Shown: positions 52,385-59,388 of the stretch, in pieces
Numbering within the stretch: position 1 is the stretch's first letter
Layout: each line of letters starts with the position of its first letter
DNA from: CAVPDA01 sp963702495
GTDB lineage: Bacteria > Pseudomonadota > Gammaproteobacteria > Burkholderiales > Rhodocyclaceae
Direction: 5' to 3'
Assembly: GCA_963702495.1 (NCBI GenBank)
Contig: CAVPDA010000003.1
Span: 62,001 to 126,000, forward strand
DNA: 64,000 nt
Translations under genes and position numbers: made by a program
The notes under the pieces: generated by a model
Databases searched by the model: none
Told to the model about the DNA's origin: nothing
The model's input: the letters and a program-made list of their open reading frames with translations, nothing else

Positions 52385-52775
52385 ATGAAAATGCAGAAAC
52401 CGCTCTTGTCCTCAATCCTGCTCTGCCTGCTGGGAGCGCCCCTGGTCTCGCAGCGCGGCCGATGCCGACTGGAAGCGCGGCCGCGTCTATTACCGCATGG
52501 TGTGCACCGCCTGCCATGTCGAGAAAGCCAGCGCGATCGCCCCCAGCACCAAGACCATGGCGGAGTGGAACGCCTACCTGCTGGCGGACAAGCACGCCAA
52601 GGGCAAGGACTCGGTCAAGTACTACTTGAGCAAGAAATACCGCGACTCCGTCAAGGCCACCAACAAGGCGGCGGAGAAGTATGCCGACGTTCCGGAACAG
52701 GATCTGTACGAGGATCTCAAGGCCTTCGTCATCAAGGGCGCCAAGGACGGCGACAGCCCGGCAAGCTGCAGCTAG
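52385..52775 (+). pseudogene. Small exported monoheme cytochrome c, +1 frameshift
   Basis: A signal peptide from ATG 52385 (MKMQKPLLSSILLCLLGAPL) continues one frame off as AADADWKRGRVYYRMVCTACHVEKA to the stop at 52775. One extra base near 52453-52456 (CAGCGCGGCC) explains it; the 391-nt span is one more than a multiple of three. The corrected product is about 129 residues with one heme motif, CTACH. It probably shuttles electrons for the octaheme cytochrome/cytochrome b pair. A true frameshift would abolish the heme protein. Confidence 0.75.
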
Positions 52776-52813
52776 CCGCCGCGCAAGCGCAGTCGTAACG
52801 ATCGTCGTGGTAC

Positions 52814-52841
52814 GGCGGTGCGAGCGAGGGATCGCACCGCC
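52814..52841. repeat. Perfect 10-bp hairpin between cytochrome c and rhodanese genes
   Basis: GGCGGTGCGA (52814-52823) and TCGCACCGCC (52832-52841) form a strong stem with an 8-nt loop, 33 bp before the rhodanese start. No T run follows on the plus strand; it may attenuate or stabilise the operon mRNA. Confidence 0.4.
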
Positions 52842-52874
52842 TCAATCGGAATTCATCGTGGGGGAGTGAATGGC

Positions 52875-54000
52875 ATGAAAGCAAGACACCTGTCTCTGAG
52901 CTTCGCATTGCTGGCCGCGGTGGGGGCGTGGATTGGCAGCCCGGCGCCGGCGCTGGCGGCCGATGCGCCTGCGGCGCAGACCAAGGAAGGCTGGTATCCG
53001 AAGCTGGTGAACATCGACTTCGTCAAGAAGTACGCCGTCGTGCCGCCGCCCGAGGGCGTGATGATCGTCGACTCGCGTCCCACCGCCCGCAAGTACGATC
53101 CGGGCCACATCCCGAACGCAGTCAGCATTCCCGACCTGCAGTTCGAGAAGATGACCGACAAGCTGCCGAGCCGACAAGGCCGCGACGCTGATCTTCTACT
53201 GCGACGGCCTCGAGTGCATGCTCAGCCACAAGTCGGCGTTCAAGGCCGAGAAGCTGGGCTACACCAACGTGCAGGTGTATGCCGAGGGCTATCCGGAATG
53301 GATCGCCAAGGGCAACATCGGCGCCGTCAGCGTCGCCCACATCAAGAAGCTGATCGACGAGAAGGCGCCCATGACGCTGGTGGATTCGCGCCCGAAGGAG
53401 CGCAAGTACGACAAGGGCCACATCCCGGGCGCCATCAACATCCCGGACACCCAGTTCGAGAAGATGACCGACAAGCTGCCGGCCGACAAGGCGGCGCCGC
53501 TGTTCTTCTACTGCGACGGCCTCGCCTGCAAGCTCTCGGGCAACTCGGCGGAAAAGGCGGTCAAGCTCGGCTACACCAAAGTCATGGTGGTGCCCGAGGG
53601 CTGGCCGGCGTGGGAGAAGGCCTACGGCGCCGCGCCCGCGGCCGGCGGCGCCCCGGCGATCGAGCAGGGCAAGGAAAGCGGCACCATCACCGTCGCCTCC
53701 TTCGAAAAGATCATGAAGGAAGCCTCCGACTCCATCGCCCTGATCGACGTGCGCGACCCCAGCGAGTTCGCCACCGGCACCTTCAAGAGCGCGGTCAACA
53801 TCCCGATCAACACCCTGGAAAAGAACATCGACAAGCTGCCCAAGGACAAGCCCATCGTGTTCTTCTGCGGCGCCGCCGGACGCGGCGGCGAGGCCCACGA
53901 CATGGTCAAGCTGCTCAAACCCGAGATGAAGACCTACTTCATCAACGCCAACATCAAGTGGAACAAGGACGGCAGCTACACTATGGCCGAGATCAAGTAG
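52875..54000 (+). pseudogene. Exported triple-rhodanese protein, +1 frameshift
   Basis: Corrected for one extra base near 53167-53168 (CTGCCGAGCCGAC), the frame gives 374 residues: a signal peptide ending PALAA and three tandem rhodanese domains. Domains 1 and 2 are close relatives (DSRPTARKYDPGHIPNA / DSRPKERKYDKGHIPGA; FYCDGLEC / FYCDGLAC); domain 3 is diverged (DVRDPSEF, FFCGAAGRGG). Each has its catalytic Cys. Rhodaneses move sulfane sulfur between thiosulfate, polysulfide and thiols, so this fits a periplasmic sulfur module with the preceding cytochromes. As written, translation stops being homologous inside domain 1. Confidence 0.8.
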
Positions 54001-54028
54001 GCTGACGCTAGGAACGATTCGCAACAAA

Positions 54029-54062
54029 CGACGGGGGCAGTGCCCCCGTCGGTTTCTTTTTC
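54029..54062 (+). terminator. Rho-independent terminator of the cytochrome/rhodanese operon
   Basis: CGACGGGGGC (54029-54038) pairs perfectly with GCCCCCGTCG (54042-54051) over a 3-nt loop and is followed by GTTTCTTTTTC. It lies 28 bp after the rhodanese stop. Confidence 0.9.
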
Positions 54063-54171
54063 GAGGCAAGACGACCGATTGATGTCCAACTTTACCGACA
54101 CCGACGATATTGTCGCGTCTTGCGACGATGACGTAGAGTGATCGAGCACCGTTCCCTTTTCACGATACAAC

Positions 54172-55053
54172 ATGGCAAAGCGCAAGACGCACGAAGGTAC
54201 TCGATTTCTGAGATTCTTCGGACCAGTACTTGATGCACTCCGGGAGCTTGGCGGTTCTGGTACGCCTGACGAGGTCGTCGAGCAGATTGCTGCCGACCTT
54301 AATCTCTCGGACGACGTTCAGAACGAGCTGTTGCCTTCCGGAAGTCCTCGGTACCGCAACCAAGTCGCATGGGCACGCTTCTATCTCGCCCGAGAAGGAC
54401 TGCTTGATTCGTCGAAGAGAGGCGTATGGAGTCTCACCGAACGAGGACGGGCCACATACCTCACATTTGATCAAGCGGCTGAGATATTTTCGAAGTGGGT
54501 CAAGATTTTCGATGCACAGCGCAAAGCCAAAGCGACGACTGAGGAACCCGTCGCAGAACAAGTCGCCGAAGGCAGCGGGGCACCGTCAAAGGACTACCGA
54601 GCCGAAACCCTGGATATTCTATTGACACTCCCGCCAGTCGGCTTCGAGCGACTGGCTCAGCGCCTACTGCGTGAGGCCGGATTTACTCAGGTTAACGTGA
54701 CCGGCAAGACCGGGGACGGAGGGATTGATGGCTATGGGACGCTTCAGATAAATCCACTCGTTTCGTTCAAGGTACTGTTCCAATGTAAGCGCTATACGAA
54801 GTCAGTGTCCCCATCGCACGTTCGCGATTTTCGTGGGGCGATGGCCGGGCGGGCTGATAAGGGCATCATCATCACTACTGGCACCTTCAGTGCCGAATCT
54901 CGTCGGGAAGCCACAAGAGATGGCGTTCCGCCGATCGAACTGATCGACGGGGAAAAGCTTCTCGACATGCTTGAGAATCTGGAACTCGGACTAAGGCCGG
55001 TGACCACCTACGAGGTTAACCAGACATTCTTCAATGAATTCCGGGACGCCTAG
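54172..55053 (+). CDS. mrr: Mrr-type restriction endonuclease
   Basis: The 293-residue protein has an N-terminal winged-helix Mrr_N domain (residues 10-100) and a C-terminal PD-(D/E)xK nuclease: VGFERLAQRLLREAGF, TGKTGDGGIDGYG with the metal-binding Asp, and FQCKRYTKSVSPSHVRDFRG with the QxK motif. Mrr enzymes cut methylated foreign DNA and need no partner methylase; none is seen here. GC content is visibly lower than in neighbours (about half G+C in a sampled line), pointing to horizontal transfer. It starts the defence/toxin island. Confidence 0.88.
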   Translation: MAKRKTHEGTRFLRFFGPVLDALRELGGSGTPDEVVEQIAADLNLSDDVQNELLPSGSPRYRNQVAWARFYLAREGLLDSSKRGVWSLTERGRATYLTFDQAAEIFSKWVKIFDAQRKAKATTEEPVAEQVAEGSGAPSKDYRAETLDILLTLPPVGFERLAQRLLREAGFTQVNVTGKTGDGGIDGYGTLQINPLVSFKVLFQCKRYTKSVSPSHVRDFRGAMAGRADKGIIITTGTFSAESRREATRDGVPPIELIDGEKLLDMLENLELGLRPVTTYEVNQTFFNEFRDA

Positions 55054-55072
55054 CCAAAGGGTCCAGCGCCCA

Positions 55073-55099
55073 GCCAAAGGGGCCAGGGTCGATTATTCC
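55073..55099 (+). repeat. Island border repeat R1
   Basis: GCCAAAGGGGCCAGGGT is followed by C and GATTATTCC. A degenerate half-copy (GCCAAAGGGTCCAG) precedes it at 55053-55066, touching the mrr stop. The same element recurs at 55843, 56351 and 57211, each at a module boundary. Confidence 0.75.
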
Positions 55100-55109
55100 C
55101 CTATAGCAC

Positions 55110-55139
55110 GTAGGTTGGGGTGAGCCTGCGAACCCCAAC
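55110..55139 (+). repeat. REP element, left of RAYT
   Basis: The 30-bp element has the diagnostic GTAG head followed by an imperfect palindrome, GTTGGGGT and ACCCCAAC arms around a 10-nt centre. It is the exact reverse complement of the element at 55699-55728. Confidence 0.85.
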
Positions 55140-55165
55140 AGCCGCTGATTCGCTATCCTTTCCGG

Positions 55166-55690
55166 ATGCGCTACCGCCGCGCCGCAGTTGCCGGAGCAAC
55201 CTACTTCTTCACCGTCAACCTGGCCGACCGCCAGTCCGGCCTCTTGGTGGACCACGTGGACGTCCTACGGGCGACGCTGCGCCGCGTGCGCCAGGCGCAT
55301 CCGTTTCACATCGATGCCATGGTCGTTCTGCCGGACCACCTGCACGCGATCTGGACGCTACCGGCGGGCGATTCCGACTATTCCATGCGCTGGATGCTGG
55401 TCAAGGCAGGATTCTCCCGACAGCTTCCCGCGCTCGAGCAGCGCTCGCCAAGCCGCGCCGCAAAGGGCGAGCGTGGCATATGGCAGCGCCGCTTCTGGGA
55501 ACATCTGATCCGCGACGAGCGGGACTTCGAGCGTCACGTCGATTACATCCATTTCAATCCAGTCAAGCATGGCCTCGCAAGCCGTGCGGTGGATTGGCCC
55601 CATTCGTCGATTCACCGATACATCCGTCTGGGACTGGCGGCACCGGACTGGGCCTGGGATGGCACCGGGCCGAATGTGTTCGGGGAGTGA
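55166..55690 (+). CDS. REP-associated tyrosine transposase (RAYT, Y1_Tnp)
   Basis: The 174-residue HUH-type transposase has the metal-binding HxH motif in VVLPDHLHAIW and the conserved C-terminal YIHFNPVKHGL segment. It is flanked on both sides by inverted REP elements with GTAG heads, the known substrate of RAYTs in REP dissemination. It appears intact. GGA lies close before ATG 55166. Confidence 0.92.
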   Translation: MRYRRAAVAGATYFFTVNLADRQSGLLVDHVDVLRATLRRVRQAHPFHIDAMVVLPDHLHAIWTLPAGDSDYSMRWMLVKAGFSRQLPALEQRSPSRAAKGERGIWQRRFWEHLIRDERDFERHVDYIHFNPVKHGLASRAVDWPHSSIHRYIRLGLAAPDWAWDGTGPNVFGE

Positions 55691-55698
55691 GGCGGCAT

Positions 55699-55728
55699 GT
55701 TGGGGTTCGCAGGCTCACCCCAACCTAC
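55699..55728 (-). repeat. REP element, right of RAYT
   Basis: It is the perfect 30-bp inverted partner of 55110-55139, starting 8 bp after the RAYT stop. Read on the minus strand it begins GTAG. Together the pair and gene make a RAYT/REPtron unit of about 620 bp. Confidence 0.85.
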
Positions 55729-55842
55729 ACCGCTGGTAAGAAACGAGCGCCGCTGCGCGGCGCTGACAGTGAACAGCAGCGGCGATGCAGCGACCAGCGC
55801 GCCGGCGCCCAGCTATTCGATGGGGGACGTACCCAAAGCGTG

Positions 55843-55869
55843 GCCAAAGGGGCCAGGGTAGATTATTCC
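55843..55869 (+). repeat. Island border repeat R2
   Basis: GCCAAAGGGGCCAGGGT then A and GATTATTCC, identical to R1 except one base. It lies between the RAYT unit and the orphan mqsA copy, 46 bp beyond that antitoxin's stop codon. Confidence 0.8.
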
Positions 55870-55915
55870 GCGGGGTACGGACGCCCCGGTGTTCGCCGTC
55901 GGTCAACGTCCCCTG

Positions 55916-56314
55916 TCAGGTCCGCAGTTCTTCCAGCAGTTCCGGGTGCCGATCGAGAAGCCGGAACAGGTTCGTCACGGCGGGCAGGGGCTTCGCCTTG
56001 CCGCGCTCGTAGCGGGAAAAGGCGTTCGGGCCGCCGCCGGTGATCTTCGCCGCTTCCTGCTGGGTGAGTTTGAGCTTCTTGCGGATTCTCGCGAGCTCTG
56101 CCGCTTCCTGAGCGTCGATCTCCGCGCCGATGAGCTTGATCGCCTCGGCAAAGCGCACTCCCTCGCCGGCGTCCAACTCCACCTCGTGGCAATTCGGGCA
56201 ATGCCAACCCGACACTTTCGGAACAACGGACTTGTGACCCTTGTACTCGAAGGCCACATCCCTGGTCGCATGCTTCAGCCGTCCCCGTCCGCAGTTCAGG
56301 CATCCACGAGTCAT
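55916..56314 (-). CDS. MqsA-family antitoxin, orphan copy
   Basis: The 132-residue protein has an N-terminal zinc domain (CLNCGRG, CPNCHEVEL) and a C-terminal HTH (LTQQEAAKITGGGPNAFSRYE) as in MqsA. It differs from the intact mqsA at 57294-57692 at only 10 of 132 residues, with the last 53 identical. Its upstream toxin gene is missing except for the last codons. It could cross-neutralise MqsR or co-repress the mqsRA operator. It lacks its own promoter as far as can be seen. Confidence 0.88.
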   Translation of the reverse strand: MTRGCLNCGRGRLKHATRDVAFEYKGHKSVVPKVSGWHCPNCHEVELDAGEGVRFAEAIKLIGAEIDAQEAAELARIRKKLKLTQQEAAKITGGGPNAFSRYERGKAKPLPAVTNLFRLLDRHPELLEELRT

Positions 56315-56315
56315 T

Positions 56316-56344
56316 TCATCTCTCCTTGAACTGGATCACGACGG
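56316..56344 (-). pseudogene. 3' remnant of mqsR
   Basis: Immediately before the orphan mqsA, with the same one-base gap as in the intact operon, the sequence encodes VVIQFKER-stop, matching IVIQFKER at the end of intact MqsR. Similarity to the intact locus ends at about 56344, seven bases from repeat R3. Confidence 0.75.
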
Positions 56345-56350
56345 TGGAAA

Positions 56351-56377
56351 CAAAGGGGCCGTGCTCGATTATTCTCC
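56351..56377 (+). repeat. Island border repeat R3
   Basis: CAAAGGGGCC then GTGCT, C and GATTATTC. It matches R1/R2 at both ends with a diverged middle. It lies between the mqsR remnant and the vapBC module. Confidence 0.65.
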
Positions 56378-56500
56378 GCCGAGAGCCGGCGCCGAGCTCG
56401 ACTGACTGGGCCTGCGACAATTTCATTAGCCGGCCGTCCGGACCAGCCGCACAGGCCATTTGCCCCCCGGGAAAGTCTGGATCGACAGAAAGACCGCTGC

Positions 56501-56905
56501 TCAGCGAAACGGGTTTCGCACCTCCAGCGCGCCCTCGACGATCTGGCCGGCCTGCATGTCCTCGGACACCACGGCCCTGCACCCGGCGAGCAGCGCCGAA
56601 GCGACGATCATTGCATCGTAGATCGACAGCCGATACGTCTCGGCGATCTGCAGACCCGCGTCATGGGTCTCTTCGCTGATCGGAATGACCTTGCACACGG
56701 CACGGACCCCTGTCAGAACCTCGCGGATTTCGGCAATCGACATACCGAGCTTGCGTGCGGCGACGGACGCGAACTCGTTGAGCACCTGCACGCTCAGGAC
56801 ACCGCCGGCGCTCAACTCGCTTTCTGCGCGATCGGCCTTGGCGTCGTCGCCGGATAACAGGTAGAGAAGACCATTCGTGTCGAAGAATCGTTCAGCCGCG
56901 CTCAT
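56501..56905 (-). CDS. vapC: VapC toxin (PIN-domain ribonuclease)
   Basis: The 134-residue PIN protein has the acidic residues of the active site: Asp in FFDTNGLLYLLSG, Glu in VLNEFASVA, Asp in LSIYDAMIVASALLAGC and a late acidic residue in VVSEDMQAG. VapC toxins cleave specific RNAs such as initiator tRNA. It overlaps the end of vapB by 14 bp. Confidence 0.9.
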   Translation of the reverse strand: MSAAERFFDTNGLLYLLSGDDAKADRAESELSAGGVLSVQVLNEFASVAARKLGMSIAEIREVLTGVRAVCKVIPISEETHDAGLQIAETYRLSIYDAMIVASALLAGCRAVVSEDMQAGQIVEGALEVRNPFR

Positions 56906-57125
56906 GGGCTTCGAGGCGGTCGAACTTGAAATCGGCAGGAAGCCGCCCGCGGAACTTTCTCAATCTTGCCAGTAACTCCCGCGCCTCGGGGCGCTTCTTA
57001 ACCTCGAACACGCGCGCGCCGGCAACGTGGATTTCGATCTCGTCGCCCTCCTTGAGCGTGAGCGCCTCGACCACCGCCGCCGGCAGCCGCACTGCCAGGC
57101 TGTTACCCCATTTTGCGACCTGCAT
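56892..57125 (-). CDS. vapB: VapB antitoxin (AbrB/SpoVT type)
   Basis: The 77-residue protein has the swapped-hairpin AbrB fold signature MQVAKWGNSLAVRLPAAVVEALTLKEGDEIE (in parts) and a C-terminal toxin-binding tail. It precedes and overlaps vapC. ATG 57125 has GGAAGGG upstream and lies just downstream of a palindromic operator. Confidence 0.9.
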   Translation of the reverse strand: MQVAKWGNSLAVRLPAAVVEALTLKEGDEIEIHVAGARVFEVKKRPEARELLARLRKFRGRLPADFKFDRLEAHERG

Positions 57126-57143
57126 GATTTCCCTTCCGCGCAT

Positions 57144-57170
57144 GGATATACATTGGCACCTTGTATATCC
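57144..57170 (-). promoter_or_regulatory. VapBC operator palindrome
   Basis: GGATATAC (57144-57151) and GTATATCC (57163-57170) are perfect inverted half-sites with an 11-bp spacer, 19-45 bp upstream of the vapB start. VapB-type antitoxins bind such sites to autorepress, so this is the probable operator. Confidence 0.75.
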
Positions 57171-57210
57171 TCCGTGTTGCACTTCAAGCGCGCTTCGCCA
57201 ATTTGCCGAA

Positions 57211-57235
57211 TAAAGAAACCAGAATAGATTATTCC
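57211..57235 (+). repeat. Island border repeat R4
   Basis: TAAAGAAACCAGAATA then GATTATTCC. Compared with R2 the differences inside the core are five G-to-A changes. It lies between the vapBC operator and the mqsA stop. Confidence 0.6.
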
Positions 57236-57293
57236 CTCATGGCGCGGACGCATCGGTGCTCGTCGTCCGTTCACCGCAGCCCGACCTGGCCCG

Positions 57294-57692
57294 TCAGGTC
57301 CGCAGCTCTTCCAGCAGTTCCGGGTGCCGATCGAGAAGCCGGAACAGGTTCGTCACGGCCGGCAGGGGCTTCGCCTTGCCACGCTCGTAGCGGGAAAAGG
57401 CATTCGGGCCTCCGCCGGTGATCTTCGCCGCTTCCTGCTGGGTGAGCTTGAGTTTCCTGCGGATTCTGGCGAGTTCCGCCGCCTCCTGAGCGTCGATCTC
57501 CGCCGCGATGCGCTTGATCGCTTCGGCAAAGCGCACTCCCTCGCCGGTGTCGAATTCCACCTCGTGGCAATTCGGGCAATGCCAACCCGACACTCGCGGA
57601 ACAACGCTCTTGTGGCCCTTGTACTCGAAGGCCACATCCCTGGACGCATGTTTCAGCAGTCCCTGTCCGCAGTTCAGGCATTCGCGGGTCAT
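57294..57692 (-). CDS. mqsA: MqsA antitoxin
   Basis: The 132-residue antitoxin has CLNCGQG and CPNCHEVEF zinc ligands and an HTH domain (LTQQEAAKITGGGPNAFSRYE). It begins one base after mqsR, in the toxin-first order typical of mqsRA. The sequence strongly resembles E. coli MqsA, including GGGxNAFSRYE and DRHPELLEELR. It represses its own operon via the palindrome upstream of mqsR. Confidence 0.93.
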   Translation of the reverse strand: MTRECLNCGQGLLKHASRDVAFEYKGHKSVVPRVSGWHCPNCHEVEFDTGEGVRFAEAIKRIAAEIDAQEAAELARIRRKLKLTQQEAAKITGGGPNAFSRYERGKAKPLPAVTNLFRLLDRHPELLEELRT

Positions 57693-57693
57693 T

Positions 57694-57999
57694 TCATCTC
57701 TCCTTGAACTGGATCACGATGGAGCCGTCCTCGCGCAGCGTGACCTTGATGTAGGCAACCTTTCCGGTGGGCACTTCGGCGTGATATACGTCCTGCCAGA
57801 TTTGGCTGGCGGCATGGGTCGTCATGCTCTTGTAGAAATCGGCCCGCCTCATGGTGCATACGAAATCGATCGCCTGTGCCGCATCCAGCCCCATGGCCTG
57901 CGCGCCGATCAGCGCGGTTGCGGTGAAGGCATCGGCCCCGCGCAGCCTCACCGCGGTCTGGACAGCAGCCAGGTCGTAGTGGGGCTTGCGCTTCTCCAT
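57694..57999 (-). CDS. mqsR: MqsR toxin (mRNA interferase)
   Basis: The 101-residue RelE-fold toxin cleaves mRNA, in E. coli at GCU. It begins MEKRKPHYDL and has the hallmark ADFYKSMTTHAASQIWQDVYH segment (in two parts) and the C-terminus IVIQFKER. It precedes mqsA by one base and follows a canonical MqsA operator. It is intact. Confidence 0.93.
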   Translation of the reverse strand: MEKRKPHYDLAAVQTAVRLRGADAFTATALIGAQAMGLDAAQAIDFVCTMRRADFYKSMTTHAASQIWQDVYHAEVPTGKVAYIKVTLREDGSIVIQFKER

Positions 58000-58010
58000 G
58001 CAACAGACAA

Positions 58011-58025
58011 TAACCTATAAGGTTA
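58011..58025 (-). promoter_or_regulatory. MqsA operator
   Basis: TAACCT-ATA-AGGTTA is a perfect palindrome that matches the MqsA recognition sequence AACCT-N2-4-AGGTT, 12 bp before the mqsR start. It confirms the mqsRA assignment and implies autoregulation. Confidence 0.9.
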
Positions 58026-58093
58026 GTTCCTGCAACTTGCATGGATTGTCGGGCGCCCCCTGCGGAAGCCCGCGCCCCGGGCGCGGCGCCCAA

Positions 58094-58480
58094 TCAAGCC
58101 GCCGGCAGGTCCTCGTGCAGGCAGAGGTAGTTGCCCTCGGTGTCCTTGAACCAGGCCGCCTTTTCGGCGCCGAGGACGCAGACGTGGTCGACGGTCTTCA
58201 GGCCGGGGTAATCGTAGTCCTCGAACCTGACGCCGCGGGCGCTGAGTTCCGCGATCTCCGCAGCGATGTCTGCCACCTGGAAGCTCACGGCCGTGTGCTC
58301 GGCCTTGGTGCCGCCTTCCCGCGGAAACAGCGCCAGCCGGGCGTCGCCGCAGGCATATTCGAACTTGCCGTCGGGCTTGCTGCCCAGCGGCTTCAGGCCG
58401 AGCTTGGTCTCGTAGAAATCGCGCGCCCGGTTCAGGTCGATGACGGGCAGCATGGTGGTGATGATCGAGTCTCTCAGCAT
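58094..58480 (-). CDS. VOC-family (glyoxalase/dioxygenase superfamily) protein
   Basis: The 128-residue protein has two beta-alpha-beta modules of the VOC fold: the start TMLPVIDLNRARDFYETKLGL and the second half beginning HTAVSFQVADIAAEIAEL, ending FKDTEGNYLCLHED with a metal-ligand Glu. Related proteins are glyoxalases, fosfomycin- or bleomycin-resistance factors. The substrate cannot be told. Confidence 0.85.
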   Translation of the reverse strand: MLRDSIITTMLPVIDLNRARDFYETKLGLKPLGSKPDGKFEYACGDARLALFPREGGTKAEHTAVSFQVADIAAEIAELSARGVRFEDYDYPGLKTVDHVCVLGAEKAAWFKDTEGNYLCLHEDLPAA

Positions 58481-58652
58481 GGCGTATGTCCTTCACGATT
58501 CTGCAGATTTGCCGGCTCGCCGGCGGCGCGCGTGGCGACGGACGAGCGGATCGCAGTCTGCCCGTCAATTGAGCTATAGCCAGCCGGCGGCCGGCTGACA
58601 AGCTTCATCGACAGCGGACTTCGCCGTGCCGGAACGCTGCGCGGCGGGCGCC

Positions 58653-59279
58653 CTACTTCGCCGTCAGCGCGAGGTCCACGTCGAGCGCCAGCCGGTTCGA
58701 ATCCGCAGTGATGCGCGACACGTTCAGCGCCTGCAGGCCGAGGGCATAGGGCGCCGTCTTGGCCGGATCGAGCGCGTCCTGGACCGCCTGCTGCAGATTG
58801 AACTTCAGCCCTTCCCCGGCGCCGCGCACCACCAGACCCTCCAACAGCCGCGCCAGGTACTGCTTCTCCACCTTGTCCACCTGGATCTCGGAGAGTCCCA
58901 GGATGCCGTCGCGGAAGTAGGGCTTGCCCGACACGGTGAGCCAGGACGAATCGGACGCTCCGATACACCCCGCCGGGCTGTTCGTTCCGATCCTTCCGGC
59001 GAGGTGCGCGCGGACGTGGAGGCGGCCGCCGCTGAGCGTGACGCTGGGCGTCTCCAGGTAGGGATCGTTGCATTCGGTCTTCTTGCCCAGGTAGTACTTG
59101 CCCTTGTCCTTGAACACCTGCTTGTTCAGCGCCTTCTCGATGGCACTGGCCTCGACCACCAGCCGGGAAACCAGCGACGACGCCGGCGTCGCAAAGCCGA
59201 TGACAGCGACGAGGAAGGGCAGGAGTCGGTTACGCCCGACTGCGAGGGTAGCGCGCCGACTAGCCGATACGATTTGCAT
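58653..59279 (-). CDS. Exported hypothetical protein (DUF1439-like)
   Basis: The 208-residue protein has an N-terminal hydrophobic segment (LLPFLVAVIGFATPASSLV) and a mature part beginning VEASAIEKALNKQV, with alternating strand-like stretches (LYV, LTVSG, LALDVDLAL). The pattern resembles DUF1439 lipocalin/TULIP-like envelope proteins, but this is tentative. No lipobox is seen. It lies between the VOC gene and the NLR-like gene on the same strand. Confidence 0.6.
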   Translation of the reverse strand: MQIVSASRRATLAVGRNRLLPFLVAVIGFATPASSLVSRLVVEASAIEKALNKQVFKDKGKYYLGKKTECNDPYLETPSVTLSGGRLHVRAHLAGRIGTNSPAGCIGASDSSWLTVSGKPYFRDGILGLSEIQVDKVEKQYLARLLEGLVVRGAGEGLKFNLQQAVQDALDPAKTAPYALGLQALNVSRITADSNRLALDVDLALTAK

Positions 59280-59388
59280 GGGATGAAGGTCCGGTCAGAT
59301 GGTGGTGAAGAAGGTGAAACGTGTGCCGAAGTCGCGTGCGACAGCGCGGGAGGACAGGCCGGATTCCCGGGCGGCTGCGCCCTGGAGT

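Noticed and set aside
55053..57235. Integron attC array
   Set aside because: The border repeats are not palindromic and lack the attC core sites, and no tyrosine integrase is in the window.
55073..57235. CRISPR array
   Set aside because: Only four diverged repeats with spacing of about 500-860 bp that contains genes; no cas genes.
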